NCBI GenBank assembly: GCA_019671135.1
Contig: JAHRHY010000014.1
Coordinates: 1,176,001 to 1,240,000, forward strand
DNA: 64,000 bases
Origin: Linnemannia hyalina
Taxonomy: Eukaryota; Mortierellomycota; Mortierellomycetes; Mortierellales; Mortierellaceae
Reading direction: 5' to 3'
The notes under the pieces are model-generated. The model did no database searches, had not been told where the DNA came from, and saw only the letters and a list, made by a program, of their open reading frames with translations. Positions 54,882 through 64,000 of this stretch are shown here, piece by piece. The stretch's first letter is position 1, and each line of letters starts with the position of its first letter. The position numbers and the translations under genes are program-made.

Positions 54882-55771
54882 AATACATTCAACAATATGA
54901 TATTGTTGACAGTTTTTGACGGCGAAAGGTTCTCTTGGCAAGCTAGGCCTATGTTCATACCCACAGGTGGCATTCACAGCGATTGGCATCCAAGCATATT
55001 CCCCATTCTTTTCTTCTTTCTTCTCGAGCACCACCTTTTTAACATTACATTTTTTCTTCTTTGCCCGCATGTTCATTCTCCGCCCGCATGTTCATTCTCC
55101 AGGACAAAAAAACTACTGGAAAAAACAAAATAACGACAAAGCTGTAAATCGAGTACCTTGGGCGTAATGTTACCGGCAGTCGGCCCCTGAAACGCTTTTG
55201 GTAAAAAAAAGATGAACACGGATTCTGTGAATGACTAACCTGCAGTCTGCACACTACTCCGACTCTCGCTCTCTTCCTCTGTCTCTAACATTTTTCGCTC
55301 GACAAGTGGGGTGCGTACATGTGTAGGAAGATGATACAGGAATAAGAAAAAACAAGCACAAGAAGGACAGGCGAAGAGAGGAAGTGTACCACGTTTTGCC
55401 CCGGTTCCCAAGTTTTCGCGGGACTTGTTTCCTGCCCCTTTTATTGAACACGTCGAGGCTGGATTTGGTTCGTCACTTAACCTTCTGTGCCTTCCCTCAA
55501 GCATGCCCCCCCCTCAAAAAAAAAAGAACAAGGGGCATTGGGCTGCCAGTTACACGGGCGTGGTGGATGACAAAGAAATCTTTTTATAATCACTCACGAT
55601 GCGTAGGCAAAGGACAGGAAGCATTCTCAAATATACATAACACCCATAGCACCTGCACAAGCTTCAGATAAACACTAGTAGTGTTGTTCATTGTTCAATT
55701 GGGTTTATTTGATTTTTACAAGAATTTTACATATGGTACAAGGAGAGAGAGAGAAATGAGATGAAAGACGT
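54882..55771. other. Intergenic, right part duplicated from the pirin 3' flank
   Basis: No gene. Contains a 19-bp tandem duplication at 55063-55100. From about 55517 to 55771 the sequence is homologous to the region downstream of pirin A, marking the edge of the shared cassette. Confidence 0.5.
55063..55100 (+). repeat. 19-bp tandem duplication
   Basis: Two perfect copies of GCCCGCATGTTCATTCTCC in direct tandem. Not associated with a gene. Confidence 0.9.
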
Positions 55772-56656
55772 CTAAGCAATTGTAGAACGCCAGTTGCGCG
55801 CTCGCTCGAATCCATTCTTGTTGTTCTGGTAGTCGACAAAGGTGTCATAGATCTCCTCGGACGAGTTCATGACAAAGGGGCCGTGCTGAACAATGGGTTC
55901 CTTCAATGGTTCACCAGCAATGAACACAAAGTGTGCGTCCTCGTCCTTGGTTTGGATCTTGACTGTCGTGGCACCGTCTTCTGAGAAGGTGAGAGTGTGG
56001 TGGGCCTTACCCTCGAACTCCTTGTCACCGATGAATGTCGTACCCTTGAGCATGTAGAGGAATCCGGTGTAGGTCGAGGGGATGATCTGAGTGACGGTTT
56101 TGTTCTTGTTCATCTTGAAGTCGAGGTACATGGTGGGTGTGCGGGTGTAGACCTGAGACTTGACGCCATGAGACTCGCCTGCAATGACCTTGACGACAAC
56201 ACCGTCCTGGGGAGTAGCACGAGGGATCTGACCGTCGAGAAGTTCCTGGTACTGTGGCTCACACATCTTGTGCTCCTTGGGCAAGTTGATCCAGAGCTGG
56301 AGTCCATGAGCACGGGTCTGAGACTTGACAGGCATCTCCGAGTGAACAATACCACGACCAGCAGTCATCCACTGCAAGTCGCCAGGTCCAATGGTTCCCT
56401 TGTGTCCTGCAAAGTCCTCATGCTGGAACTGACCTTCGATCATGTAGGTCACAGTCTCGAATCCTCGGTGGGGGTGGTCGGGGAAGCCACCGTTCTTGTC
56501 GACGGAGAACTCATCGAGCATGAGGAAGGGGTCGTGGTTACGGAGTTCGGGACGTCCGATGGATCGACGGACACGGGCGCCGACACCCTCGGATTGTTCC
56601 CTAGAGAGGACGGACTTTGTGATGGATCTGGAGATTGGGGTAGTGGTGGCAGTCAT
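55772..56656 (-). CDS. Pirin C (cupin-family protein)
   Basis: Single-exon 294-aa pirin with H61, H63, H105 and E107 intact. It differs from pirin A at three positions (V8I, MDKNK to MNKNK, L to F in the HHTLT segment) and from pirin B at three. Its promoter, leader and 3' flank are recognisably shared with pirin A. It is divergent from NACHT3. Function as for pirin A. Confidence 0.96.
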   Translation of the reverse strand: MTATTTPISRSITKSVLSREQSEGVGARVRRSIGRPELRNHDPFLMLDEFSVDKNGGFPDHPHRGFETVTYMIEGQFQHEDFAGHKGTIGPGDLQWMTAGRGIVHSEMPVKSQTRAHGLQLWINLPKEHKMCEPQYQELLDGQIPRATPQDGVVVKVIAGESHGVKSQVYTRTPTMYLDFKMNKNKTVTQIIPSTYTGFLYMLKGTTFIGDKEFEGKAHHTLTFSEDGATTVKIQTKDEDAHFVFIAGEPLKEPIVQHGPFVMNSSEEIYDTFVDYQNNKNGFERARNWRSTIA

Positions 56657-57656
56657 TTTGGGTTGTTGTCTTGTTGTTAGTGTAGCTGAGAGAAGAGGAG
56701 TTGTTGTGTGAATGGGAGTAGTGAGGACTGTTGTTGTAGTCGAGTGAAGATACGATGTTGTTTTTTGTGATGAAGAGGGGAGTTGTGCTGCAAGTCGGTT
56801 GCTTTTATACTTTTTTGTTTGCTCCCTTCATCCTCTTCCCTTCCTTCGAATTGATAATGCGATGATCAATTGTCCAATGAAAAGTGACTAAGCCTTGAAG
56901 AGCGGTGGCTTAGTTTTTTCCTCTGATTAAGAATGGGATATGTCTGACCAAGAACAGGTCCCACAAACAGGTCCCTGACACGGAAGATCCAGTTGCCCTG
57001 ACCGTGAAGAGAAAGCAGGTAGGTTACCATTGACCACGGCACATTACGTGAGAAACAACAGGTCCCAAAAACAAGCGAGGAAGTTTTACTCTCTTCGTAG
57101 CAGAGCGACATCACACAACAAGAACAAGTTCATTCATACCCCTTCTGTGTCGCGTTCGATAGCTTTCGTTGCTTATTGAATAAAAGTTTATCAGTTTCAC
57201 CGAGTTCAATCAGCGGCCAAGAAGACGCGTCCCGCTCTATGGGCCATATACCTCCGTAACAACTTGAATAAGGCCAAGCTACTGCCACCGAATTACATAC
57301 TTCACACCTTGGCCCTCCTTCAAAGAGACCCACGGTTTAGAGTTGCTTAGCCTTTGCGTTCGCAAAAAAAGCAAATTAAAAATCAAATGGCAATTTTCGC
57401 GAACGGAGGGAAGAAATGGCAAGATGGAGTGGCGTACATGCATGAATGGGTCACAGCCCAGGCAAAGCAAGAAAGGGATATGCGCGAAAAGGCAAGGGGA
57501 TAACGTAAAATAACCCCAAGCTCTACCTCAGTTCTCTTTGGCTCACCCCCTGTCATCCTCTCCCCTGCTACCATCCGCAAACTCTCCACCACCGTCGTCC
57601 CTCTCTCTCGTTGTCTTTCGTCATTCACACTTCTCGATTCGACATTCAGCACGTTG
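56657..57656. promoter_or_regulatory. Intergenic C, pirin-proximal part
   Basis: On the minus strand, pirin C has TATA at about 56803-56809, CCAAT at 56874-56878 and TGACTAA at 56886-56892. A block at 57150-57300 matches 4255-4385 of cassette A in reverse orientation, including the segment around TTGCTTATTGAATAAAAGTT. No coding sequence. Confidence 0.6.
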
Positions 57657-57674
57657 TTCACATTGTGAATTCAC
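57657..57674 (+). promoter_or_regulatory. Conserved 18-bp palindromic element, copy C
   Basis: TTCACATTGTGAATTCAC, identical to copies A and B and in the same orientation relative to the NACHT gene. Confidence 0.5.
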
Positions 57675-58684
57675 CTTGCCTTTGTTCATTCACCAGCTCG
57701 TTACTCCGCTACCAACACCACCAACACAGACACATACCGCTTCCTCCTCTCACTCTCTTGTCGAGAACCTCAGCCACAACCCAACAAAAACAAAAAACGA
57801 AACCAACAGAAAAAGGTTCGTTTCGACCTTGCAGAGGTATGTCCTTCCCAATAGGTCGTCGGGCGTGAATCGATGTATGTTCCGCTGTATGAAGGAAGGA
57901 AATCAAGACTTTTGAACAATACTAATACACGATGGAACGTACATAGATACTTCCTCCTTGCCAGAAACAACGGAACCCACCAAAAGCCCTCATCGTCGCG
58001 ACTCACTCAAAAACAATAAACCAGTGCCCCTCTCGTCTCAAGGTAAGGAAAAGATCGTGTGAATAAACAGGAGCTGGAGAAGATTCCTCAATTGCTCCAT
58101 TGCTTCTCGACTTTGTGGTGCTAACCCATCCCGCATTGGACATACATATTATGTCTAGGACAAGACAACTCTTTTGCTAGCTACACACCAACAAAACAAA
58201 AAACAAAGACCCAAATAATCGACACCAGTAAGTTCGAGAGGACGTACACAACAAACAAAAAGTGCAACTGACAACTGTACTTTAGCTAAACACAATTCTC
58301 ACCGATCTCTTATCGACATAGACCAACAAATCTCGCCGGCCAAACACAAGCTCAGTCCATCTCCAAAACAAACAGAACAAAAAAGACACTTCTTTGGTAA
58401 GGAATGCGAACGATGCACAACCATCCCATTCATATCTGGTCATGAAATGCCTTCTCGTCTCCGAACCTCCCCTAATGTTACACATATTCTTTTTTCGTAG
58501 TTTCGCACTCTTATACCAGTCATTCGTCCGCTCTGCTCCTCCGCAGCCCTTCACCAGCAAAGTCATCCTTCAAACCAACGCAAGGTGAAAAATGCAGAAT
58601 AATTATTATGAGTGTTTACTTTCTGCAAGGTTGTCCAGACAACCCTAACCAACGCCATTCCTTTTGGTGTCTCTAGCTATAACC
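57675..58684 (+). other. Spliced 5' leader of NACHT3
   Basis: Predicted leader introns at 57837-58158 (donor GTATGTCC, branch-like GTGCTAAC, acceptor GTCTAG) and 58585-58676, corresponding to introns 1 and 4 of the NACHT2 leader. Signals for the middle two are also recognisable. No long ORF. Confidence 0.55.
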
Positions 58685-61600
58685 ATGTTCTCCTCGTCAC
58701 CCCAGGGCAATTCGCCTTCGCCTCCTCCCGCGCCTTCCTCCGCTCCTCCAGTACATCTGGAAATAACTGTCGATGGGCAGCATGTCCGTTCTCACCTCGA
58801 GAACACCGCAGCGCTTGGACGTGTGTCGTCAAAGTCGGGTGACATTCCGACAATCGCTCAAGGATTGGCCACCTTTCAACTTGAGCTTGCCAACTTGTTG
58901 AACCCCCTTGGTCATCGCACCACTAGGGATGTTGCCGCAGACGTCAATCATGGAGCAAGTGACGCCAGTGATGCCAGGTCGGTATCCTCGGGCCGTTCGT
59001 CGAAATTTAGAATCAGGAAACGTTTGTCGAGACTTTTCAAGGGAGGCCCTAAAGTCAAAGAGACTGTTTCCACTTCAGCAGCCTCATCAGCGCCAGTTAC
59101 GCTCATTGGCACCGAGAAACGCATCCAGTCCTCCGCACCTGACCGTAACGCGGCGCCTGTCTCGTTGGAACTGCACTCACCAGCACATTCCACTGAAATG
59201 TCGTCCACGCCACTCGTTGTTCTAGCTACTCAGATGCAACAAAATCCTGCTGCGTATGGAACCCTCCGTGTAGACATCTTCCCCGAGAACGTTGCGAAAC
59301 CTACCTACAAGACCGACCTGCCCAAGCCACATGCTCGTATTGACAAGACCTCGCAGCTTGTCTACTGCTGTAGTCTCCTCTCCAAGGCTCCAGGACCGCT
59401 ACAACCAACCTCGGACAGCGATGTCAACCAGGATTCGCCCCTCGACGACAAAGAGAAGGAATGGGTTCACCTCATTGATCCCTTCTTGCAGGACCGATAT
59501 CGATGGCTTGTCGAGCAGTTGGTCAAGGCGTTCGCTGACGATCCTCTCAAAGCGTCCGATGTAGTCACCGAGGTTGTTCTTGTTGGTCCCGTTCTCGACC
59601 GTAACATCTACCGCAGCTTGCTCTCTTGCTTCATCTCCGAATTTGAGCAGACAATACCGCTGGATGACATTCTGCTCCAAGGCCTTGCGCAACTGGTCGA
59701 GTGCGCCTCATCTGGATATCTTGTTGACGATGATCTGGTCAGGATCGCTACTGTTCTCTCCAAGAATCTGTCAATCGCCCACATTGGCACGAGCGACCAC
59801 CCCTTGCACCTGATACTGTCGCTCGCTCGAGTTCTCGATGTAATGGTGGCTGGCAAGGTTAAGGACCTGAACCGTGATCGAGACCATCAGCCGATGCTGC
59901 AACTCCTGGACGGCCTGAAGAACAGCGACAATGTTGTCCAGAGGTACGAGGCAACCTATGCCTATCAGGCCCTCCAGTATGCACCTGATGACGAAACTCC
60001 GCTCCAGGTGCTGTGGAGATATGCAAAGGTAGTAGCGGCAGGCGCAGGTGCAGTGTCGAGTGTTTTCAAGTTGGATCCAGAGGGATTCCTCAAAGGCATC
60101 AAGAGTCTTCAAGAGATCGGTGAAGGAGTAGTGGGAGCTGTTAGTACTGGAATTGAGGTTGTTGAGACCCTTCGTGTTGGTGCTGGTGAGGCCGTCCGGG
60201 TGTCGGAGAACAAGTTCGACTTCATGAAGAAGCGCTCGTGGTATCTCGCCCTTCAAGGAACGGCCCTCTTCATCCGCCAGGGACGACTTTCGGATTTTAA
60301 CCTGGTCGTCAGCCAAGCGCCTTGCCGCAACAACCCCAACTTTCAGTGGGGGATTTGCCGCCAGATCGGAGAGATTGCAGTCGACCCGCTCTGGGATGTT
60401 CTTGTCCGCCAGCAGGCCGTCAACTTTCTAGACGAGTTGTTCAGGAATGGTGCCGACTGGAAACCGCATGTCGATGTCAAGCGATGGATTCTGACCATTC
60501 TCATCCAGATCTCGGAGCTGTCAGATGTCTCTGTCAAAAATCGTACTGTTGCTTTATTGCTAGACCTGAAGAAGGGCGCCATCGCTGATTTTCCTGGCTC
60601 TCAACCGCTGAGCAGACGCATCCCTCTGCCAACAGCCTTTCCACTTCTCGCCCAGGTCCAAGATATCGCCAAAGTCGAATATGAGCTGCTTGACTTGCGG
60701 GGAAAGAGGATTGCCGACTACAAGCAGGTGGTTTACATCGACCCCATGGCCAAACTCAGCCTCCAAGACACGGACGACAATCTGTTCCCTCTTATGGACA
60801 AGGTCAGGGAATTTCTTGCGAACGACACCCAGGTTATGCTTATTCTTGGCGACTCGGGGGCGGGAAAATCAACATTCAATCGACACCTGGAACACGAGCT
60901 CTGGCAGGAGTACAAGGCAGGAGGCCGCATCCCGCTTTTCATCAACTTGCCATCCCTCGATCGACCAGAGAAGGATTTGGTTTCGGAGCAATTGAGGATC
61001 TACAACTTTTTGGAGGAACAGATCCGTGAGCTGAAGCTGTACCGCCAGTTCACATTGATCTGTGATGGATACGACGAGTGTCGGCTCAATGCAAATCTGC
61101 ATGCCACCAACCTTTTAAACCAGTATGGGTGGCGCGCCAAGCTGCTTATTACCTGTCGTACTCAGTATCTCGGACCGGACTATCGGGGTCTTTTTGAGCC
61201 TAATGCTGTGGACCGGTATGCTCGTGTCCCCAACTATCTTTTCCAGCAAGCGGTCATCACCCCATTCAGCAGGGTGCAGATCGAGAAGTATGTGGAACGT
61301 TATGTTACTCTCAAGCCGCGCACATGGGCCAAGAAGGATTATATAGACAAGCTGGATGCTATCCCCAACCTAATGGATCTGGTCAGGAACCCGTTCCTCC
61401 TTACTCTGTCACTGGAGGTCCTTCCTACCGTTGTGCAAGGGAAAACCGACCTCTCCAGGCTTCAAATCACTCGCACGGAACTGTACGACACCTTTGTGAG
61501 GCACTGGATGGTTGTCAACAAGTGCCGTCTAGAAGATCAAAGGCAAAAGTTAGACAGAAAGACCCAGGTGGCATTCCAAGAATTGTTGGAGGCTGGATTC

Positions 61601-64000
61601 GAGCAGAGTGGGGTCAAGTTTCAACAGGATCTGGCAGCTGAGATCTTTGTACATCAGCAGGGCAGGCCCGTTGTCGACTACATCAACAAAAACGACAAAT
61701 CTTCCTGGAAAGCCGCCTTTTTCAGCAACGAACGCGATAAGATGCTTCTCCGTGATGCCAGTCTTCTCAGTCGAGCCGGCACTCAGTACCGCTTTGTCCA
61801 TCGCTCCATCCAGGAATATTTTTTCTCTTGCACCATCTCTGGGCCCCCCAAGGAGCACGATGAATTTGATCCGCCTGTCGATTCCAAAACCTTCCCCAAT
61901 TCGCCCACCCTTAGCGCCCATCCGCTGTTCCAGAGGAACCTTGTCGCAGAGCACTTGATTATCCAGTTTCTGGCGGAGCGCGTGCAGCTGGGCTCTAGAT
62001 TCAAGGACGAGCTCTTCGCCATCATTGAGCTATCCAAGACCGACGATCAAGCAGCTCAAGCCGCGGCGAACGCCATCACGATCTTGGTCAAGGCAGGAGT
62101 ACGATTCAACGGGGCTGATTTTCGGGGTATTCGAGTTCCTGGAGCGGACATGTCTGGCGGCCAGTTCGACTCGGCACAACTGCAAGAGGCTGACTTGACA
62201 GGCGTCAACCTCACCAAAAGCTGGATTCGTCAAGCGGACTTCACCAAGGCGCAGATGAAGGGAGTTCAGTTCGGGGAGATGCCGTACTTGAAGGAGTATA
62301 CATGGATAGAATCGTGCGCCTATTCGCCTGACGGAGCATCGCTCGCTGCAGGTCTTCCCGGAGGACGCATCAAAGTTTACGATACTTCCATGTGGACGAT
62401 GACTCGCACTTTTAAAGGGCATCGAGGGTGTACCAAAAGCATTGCCTATTCGCCAAATAGCCTTCAACTTCTTTCAGGCAGCGAGGACAAGACAGTACGA
62501 TTGTGGGACTGCGAGGGTGGTTCATGCATTTTTGTGCTGGAAGGCCATACCGATGAAGTGTCAACTGTGGCATTTTCACCCTCTGGCAAGCAGGTCGCCT
62601 CTGCTGGAAAGGACTCGACTGTGAGGCTATGGGATGTTCAGACAGGCACCAATCTATCCATCTTGACCGGTCATGGTGGATGGATTCGTAGCATTTCCTA
62701 CTCACCCGATGGACATGCGGTTGTGTCAGTTGACGACAATAGGATGATCCGCTTTGACACACAGACTGGACAGCCAGGAAATGTCTGGGAGAGTCAAAGT
62801 GATTTGATGAATAGCGTCGCATACTCCCCTGGAGGCCTAGAGATTGCCGCAGGGTATGGTAATGGGGAGTTACTGCTCTATAATACAACTACCGGCAAAC
62901 CAACGAGGAATTGGAAGGCCCATGGAAAAGCAGTCATAGGTGTGAGCTTTTCACCGAACAGCCAATGGATCGCCACATGCAGCTTTGACAGCACGGTGAA
63001 GGTCTGGAGTGCAGCAACAGGTTCGATCCTGTCCGTCTTTACAGGTCATAGCAACAAGGTGACACAGGTAGCCTTTTCGCCAACCGGACTCCAACTTGCC
63101 TCATGTAGTTCTGACACCACCATCCGACTCTGGGATGTGAGCTCGTTGGGTACAGGCATGGATATGGAGAGCATATCCGACCCGCTGACAAGCGTACTTT
63201 ATTCTCCAGAAGGCCGAGTTCTCTTCTGTGGTACCGAGTCGGGAGCTGTGCGGCAGTATGACGCAGGATCGGGGGAGTCTGGTCTAGTTACTGTTTGCGG
63301 AGACTATCCTGTCGAGTGCCTAGCGGTCTCCCCGGATGGTTTTCGAATAGTGACAGCTGGAACGGACGACGAATTCGTCACTATGTGGAAAACTGGAACA
63401 GGTCAAGCCGATGTTGTCTTGCGCGGCCACACAGAAGAGGTGACCGCCATGGCCTTTTCAGCCGACAACCGCTGGATTGCCACCGGCAGTTACGACTGGA
63501 CAGTGCGACTTTGGGACGCTAGTTCAGGGATACTGGACCGCGTGCTTGAAGGCCATACCGATCGTGTAGATTGTTTGGTATTCTCGCTGGACAGACATCA
63601 AATTTTGTCGGGGAGTTGGGATGGAACTATTCGAGCGTGGGATTTGGACAGTCGTGAGTATAGAGTCGTTGTAGATGGCGGATTTTACGAGGGGGGTCGT
63701 TGGACTATATCAACCTCACCCAATGGCTTGAGGGTTGCTTCTATATCCTATTACACCGATATTGATGCTGCTGTTATCATTTGGGACGCGGAGAGCTGGC
63801 TTTCCCAACAAATTCTAGAGCACGACTACGGCGACGCACAATGCATTGCATTCTCGTCCTGTGGGAAATGGATAGGCGTAGGCTTGCTTCGCTCGGTTTG
63901 GCTCTGGAATTTCGTCGTTGGCACGTCAGTGGAAGGGGGAGGTGGAGAGTGGAAGTGTTTGGTGCGTGTCCATGATTTCTTTGAAAGTACCAACATCATT
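58685..64000 (+). CDS. NACHT3: ARM-like/NACHT/pentapeptide/WD40 STAND protein, cut by window edge
   Basis: ATG 58685 opens a frame that I read through 1772 codons to the right edge without a stop. Architecture equals NACHT2: disordered N-terminus with a basic patch (KRLSRLFKG), ARM-like repeats, Walker A GDSGAGKST from residue 722 (same number as NACHT2), Walker B LICDGYDE, YRFVHRSIQEYFF, pentapeptide-type repeats (FNGADFRGI...ADLTGVNLTKSWIRQADF) and 13 WD40 blades plus the start of the fourteenth. Roughly 60-90 residues are missing at the right edge. It differs from NACHT2 throughout, most strongly in the N-terminus and in a block of about 65 residues before YRFVHRS. It is divergent from pirin C. 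Confidence 0.93.
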   Translation, partial: MFSSSPQGNSPSPPPAPSSAPPVHLEITVDGQHVRSHLENTAALGRVSSKSGDIPTIAQGLATFQLELANLLNPLGHRTTRDVAADVNHGASDASDARSVSSGRSSKFRIRKRLSRLFKGGPKVKETVSTSAASSAPVTLIGTEKRIQSSAPDRNAAPVSLELHSPAHSTEMSSTPLVVLATQMQQNPAAYGTLRVDIFPENVAKPTYKTDLPKPHARIDKTSQLVYCCSLLSKAPGPLQPTSDSDVNQDSPLDDKEKEWVHLIDPFLQDRYRWLVEQLVKAFADDPLKASDVVTEVVLVGPVLDRNIYRSLLSCFISEFEQTIPLDDILLQGLAQLVECASSGYLVDDDLVRIATVLSKNLSIAHIGTSDHPLHLILSLARVLDVMVAGKVKDLNRDRDHQPMLQLLDGLKNSDNVVQRYEATYAYQALQYAPDDETPLQVLWRYAKVVAAGAGAVSSVFKLDPEGFLKGIKSLQEIGEGVVGAVSTGIEVVETLRVGAGEAVRVSENKFDFMKKRSWYLALQGTALFIRQGRLSDFNLVVSQAPCRNNPNFQWGICRQIGEIAVDPLWDVLVRQQAVNFLDELFRNGADWKPHVDVKRWILTILIQISELSDVSVKNRTVALLLDLKKGAIADFPGSQPLSRRIPLPTAFPLLAQVQDIAKVEYELLDLRGKRIADYKQVVYIDPMAKLSLQDTDDNLFPLMDKVREFLANDTQVMLILGDSGAGKSTFNRHLEHELWQEYKAGGRIPLFINLPSLDRPEKDLVSEQLRIYNFLEEQIRELKLYRQFTLICDGYDECRLNANLHATNLLNQYGWRAKLLITCRTQYLGPDYRGLFEPNAVDRYARVPNYLFQQAVITPFSRVQIEKYVERYVTLKPRTWAKKDYIDKLDAIPNLMDLVRNPFLLTLSLEVLPTVVQGKTDLSRLQITRTELYDTFVRHWMVVNKCRLEDQRQKLDRKTQVAFQELLEAGFEQSGVKFQQDLAAEIFVHQQGRPVVDYINKNDKSSWKAAFFSNERDKMLLRDASLLSRAGTQYRFVHRSIQEYFFSCTISGPPKEHDEFDPPVDSKTFPNSPTLSAHPLFQRNLVAEHLIIQFLAERVQLGSRFKDELFAIIELSKTDDQAAQAAANAITILVKAGVRFNGADFRGIRVPGADMSGGQFDSAQLQEADLTGVNLTKSWIRQADFTKAQMKGVQFGEMPYLKEYTWIESCAYSPDGASLAAGLPGGRIKVYDTSMWTMTRTFKGHRGCTKSIAYSPNSLQLLSGSEDKTVRLWDCEGGSCIFVLEGHTDEVSTVAFSPSGKQVASAGKDSTVRLWDVQTGTNLSILTGHGGWIRSISYSPDGHAVVSVDDNRMIRFDTQTGQPGNVWESQSDLMNSVAYSPGGLEIAAGYGNGELLLYNTTTGKPTRNWKAHGKAVIGVSFSPNSQWIATCSFDSTVKVWSAATGSILSVFTGHSNKVTQVAFSPTGLQLASCSSDTTIRLWDVSSLGTGMDMESISDPLTSVLYSPEGRVLFCGTESGAVRQYDAGSGESGLVTVCGDYPVECLAVSPDGFRIVTAGTDDEFVTMWKTGTGQADVVLRGHTEEVTAMAFSADNRWIATGSYDWTVRLWDASSGILDRVLEGHTDRVDCLVFSLDRHQILSGSWDGTIRAWDLDSREYRVVVDGGFYEGGRWTISTSPNGLRVASISYYTDIDAAVIIWDAESWLSQQILEHDYGDAQCIAFSSCGKWIGVGLLRSVWLWNFVVGTSVEGGGGEWKCLVRVHDFFESTNII

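Overview
The window looks like nuclear DNA of an early-diverging filamentous fungus, most likely a Mortierellaceae member (Mortierella, Linnemannia or Podila type). The support is indirect but consistent: short GT-AG introns of about 55-320 nt, CT-rich promoters and leaders, a fungal elongation factor 3, a fungal NADP-type prephenate dehydrogenase, and very large ARM-like/NACHT/pentapeptide/WD40 proteins of the kind that are abundant in Mortierellaceae. No tRNA, rRNA, CRISPR array or transposase was found.

The dominant structure is a divergent two-gene cassette present three times. Each copy has a pirin gene (294 aa, no intron) and a giant NACHT-WD40 STAND (NLR-like) gene, transcribed away from each other from an intergenic region of about 2 kb. 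Copy A is inverted: NACHT1 on the minus strand (running off the left edge) and pirin A at 4839-5723 (+). Copy B is pirin B at 38516-39400 (-) with complete NACHT2 at 41368-46950 (+). Copy C is pirin C at 55772-56656 (-) with NACHT3 from 58685 (+), running off the right edge. The pirin proteins differ at only 2-3 residues, while the NACHT partners differ widely. The three intergenic regions share length, a spliced NACHT 5' leader, an 18-bp palindromic element, and a CCAAT/TGACTAA/TATA pirin promoter. Two decayed copies of an unrecognised membrane-protein gene lie next to cassettes A and B.

Between the cassettes lies a housekeeping block. On the minus strand are two small low-complexity ORFs, a DUF4112 membrane protein, a DUF455 ferritin-like protein and a short tropomyosin. 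Then come elongation factor 3 (+), two paralogous C2-domain proteins (one with a C-terminal chitin-binding type module) (-), S-adenosylmethionine synthetase (-) and prephenate dehydrogenase TYR1 (-), followed by a small PARP-like protein (+). Right of cassette B are an OPT-family transporter (+), a frameshifted small secreted protein (-) and an unplaced AT-rich ORF.

Exon structures were worked out by hand from splice signals, reading frame and family conservation. The NACHT1 and NACHT3 frames were read codon by codon to the window edges and contain no stop.
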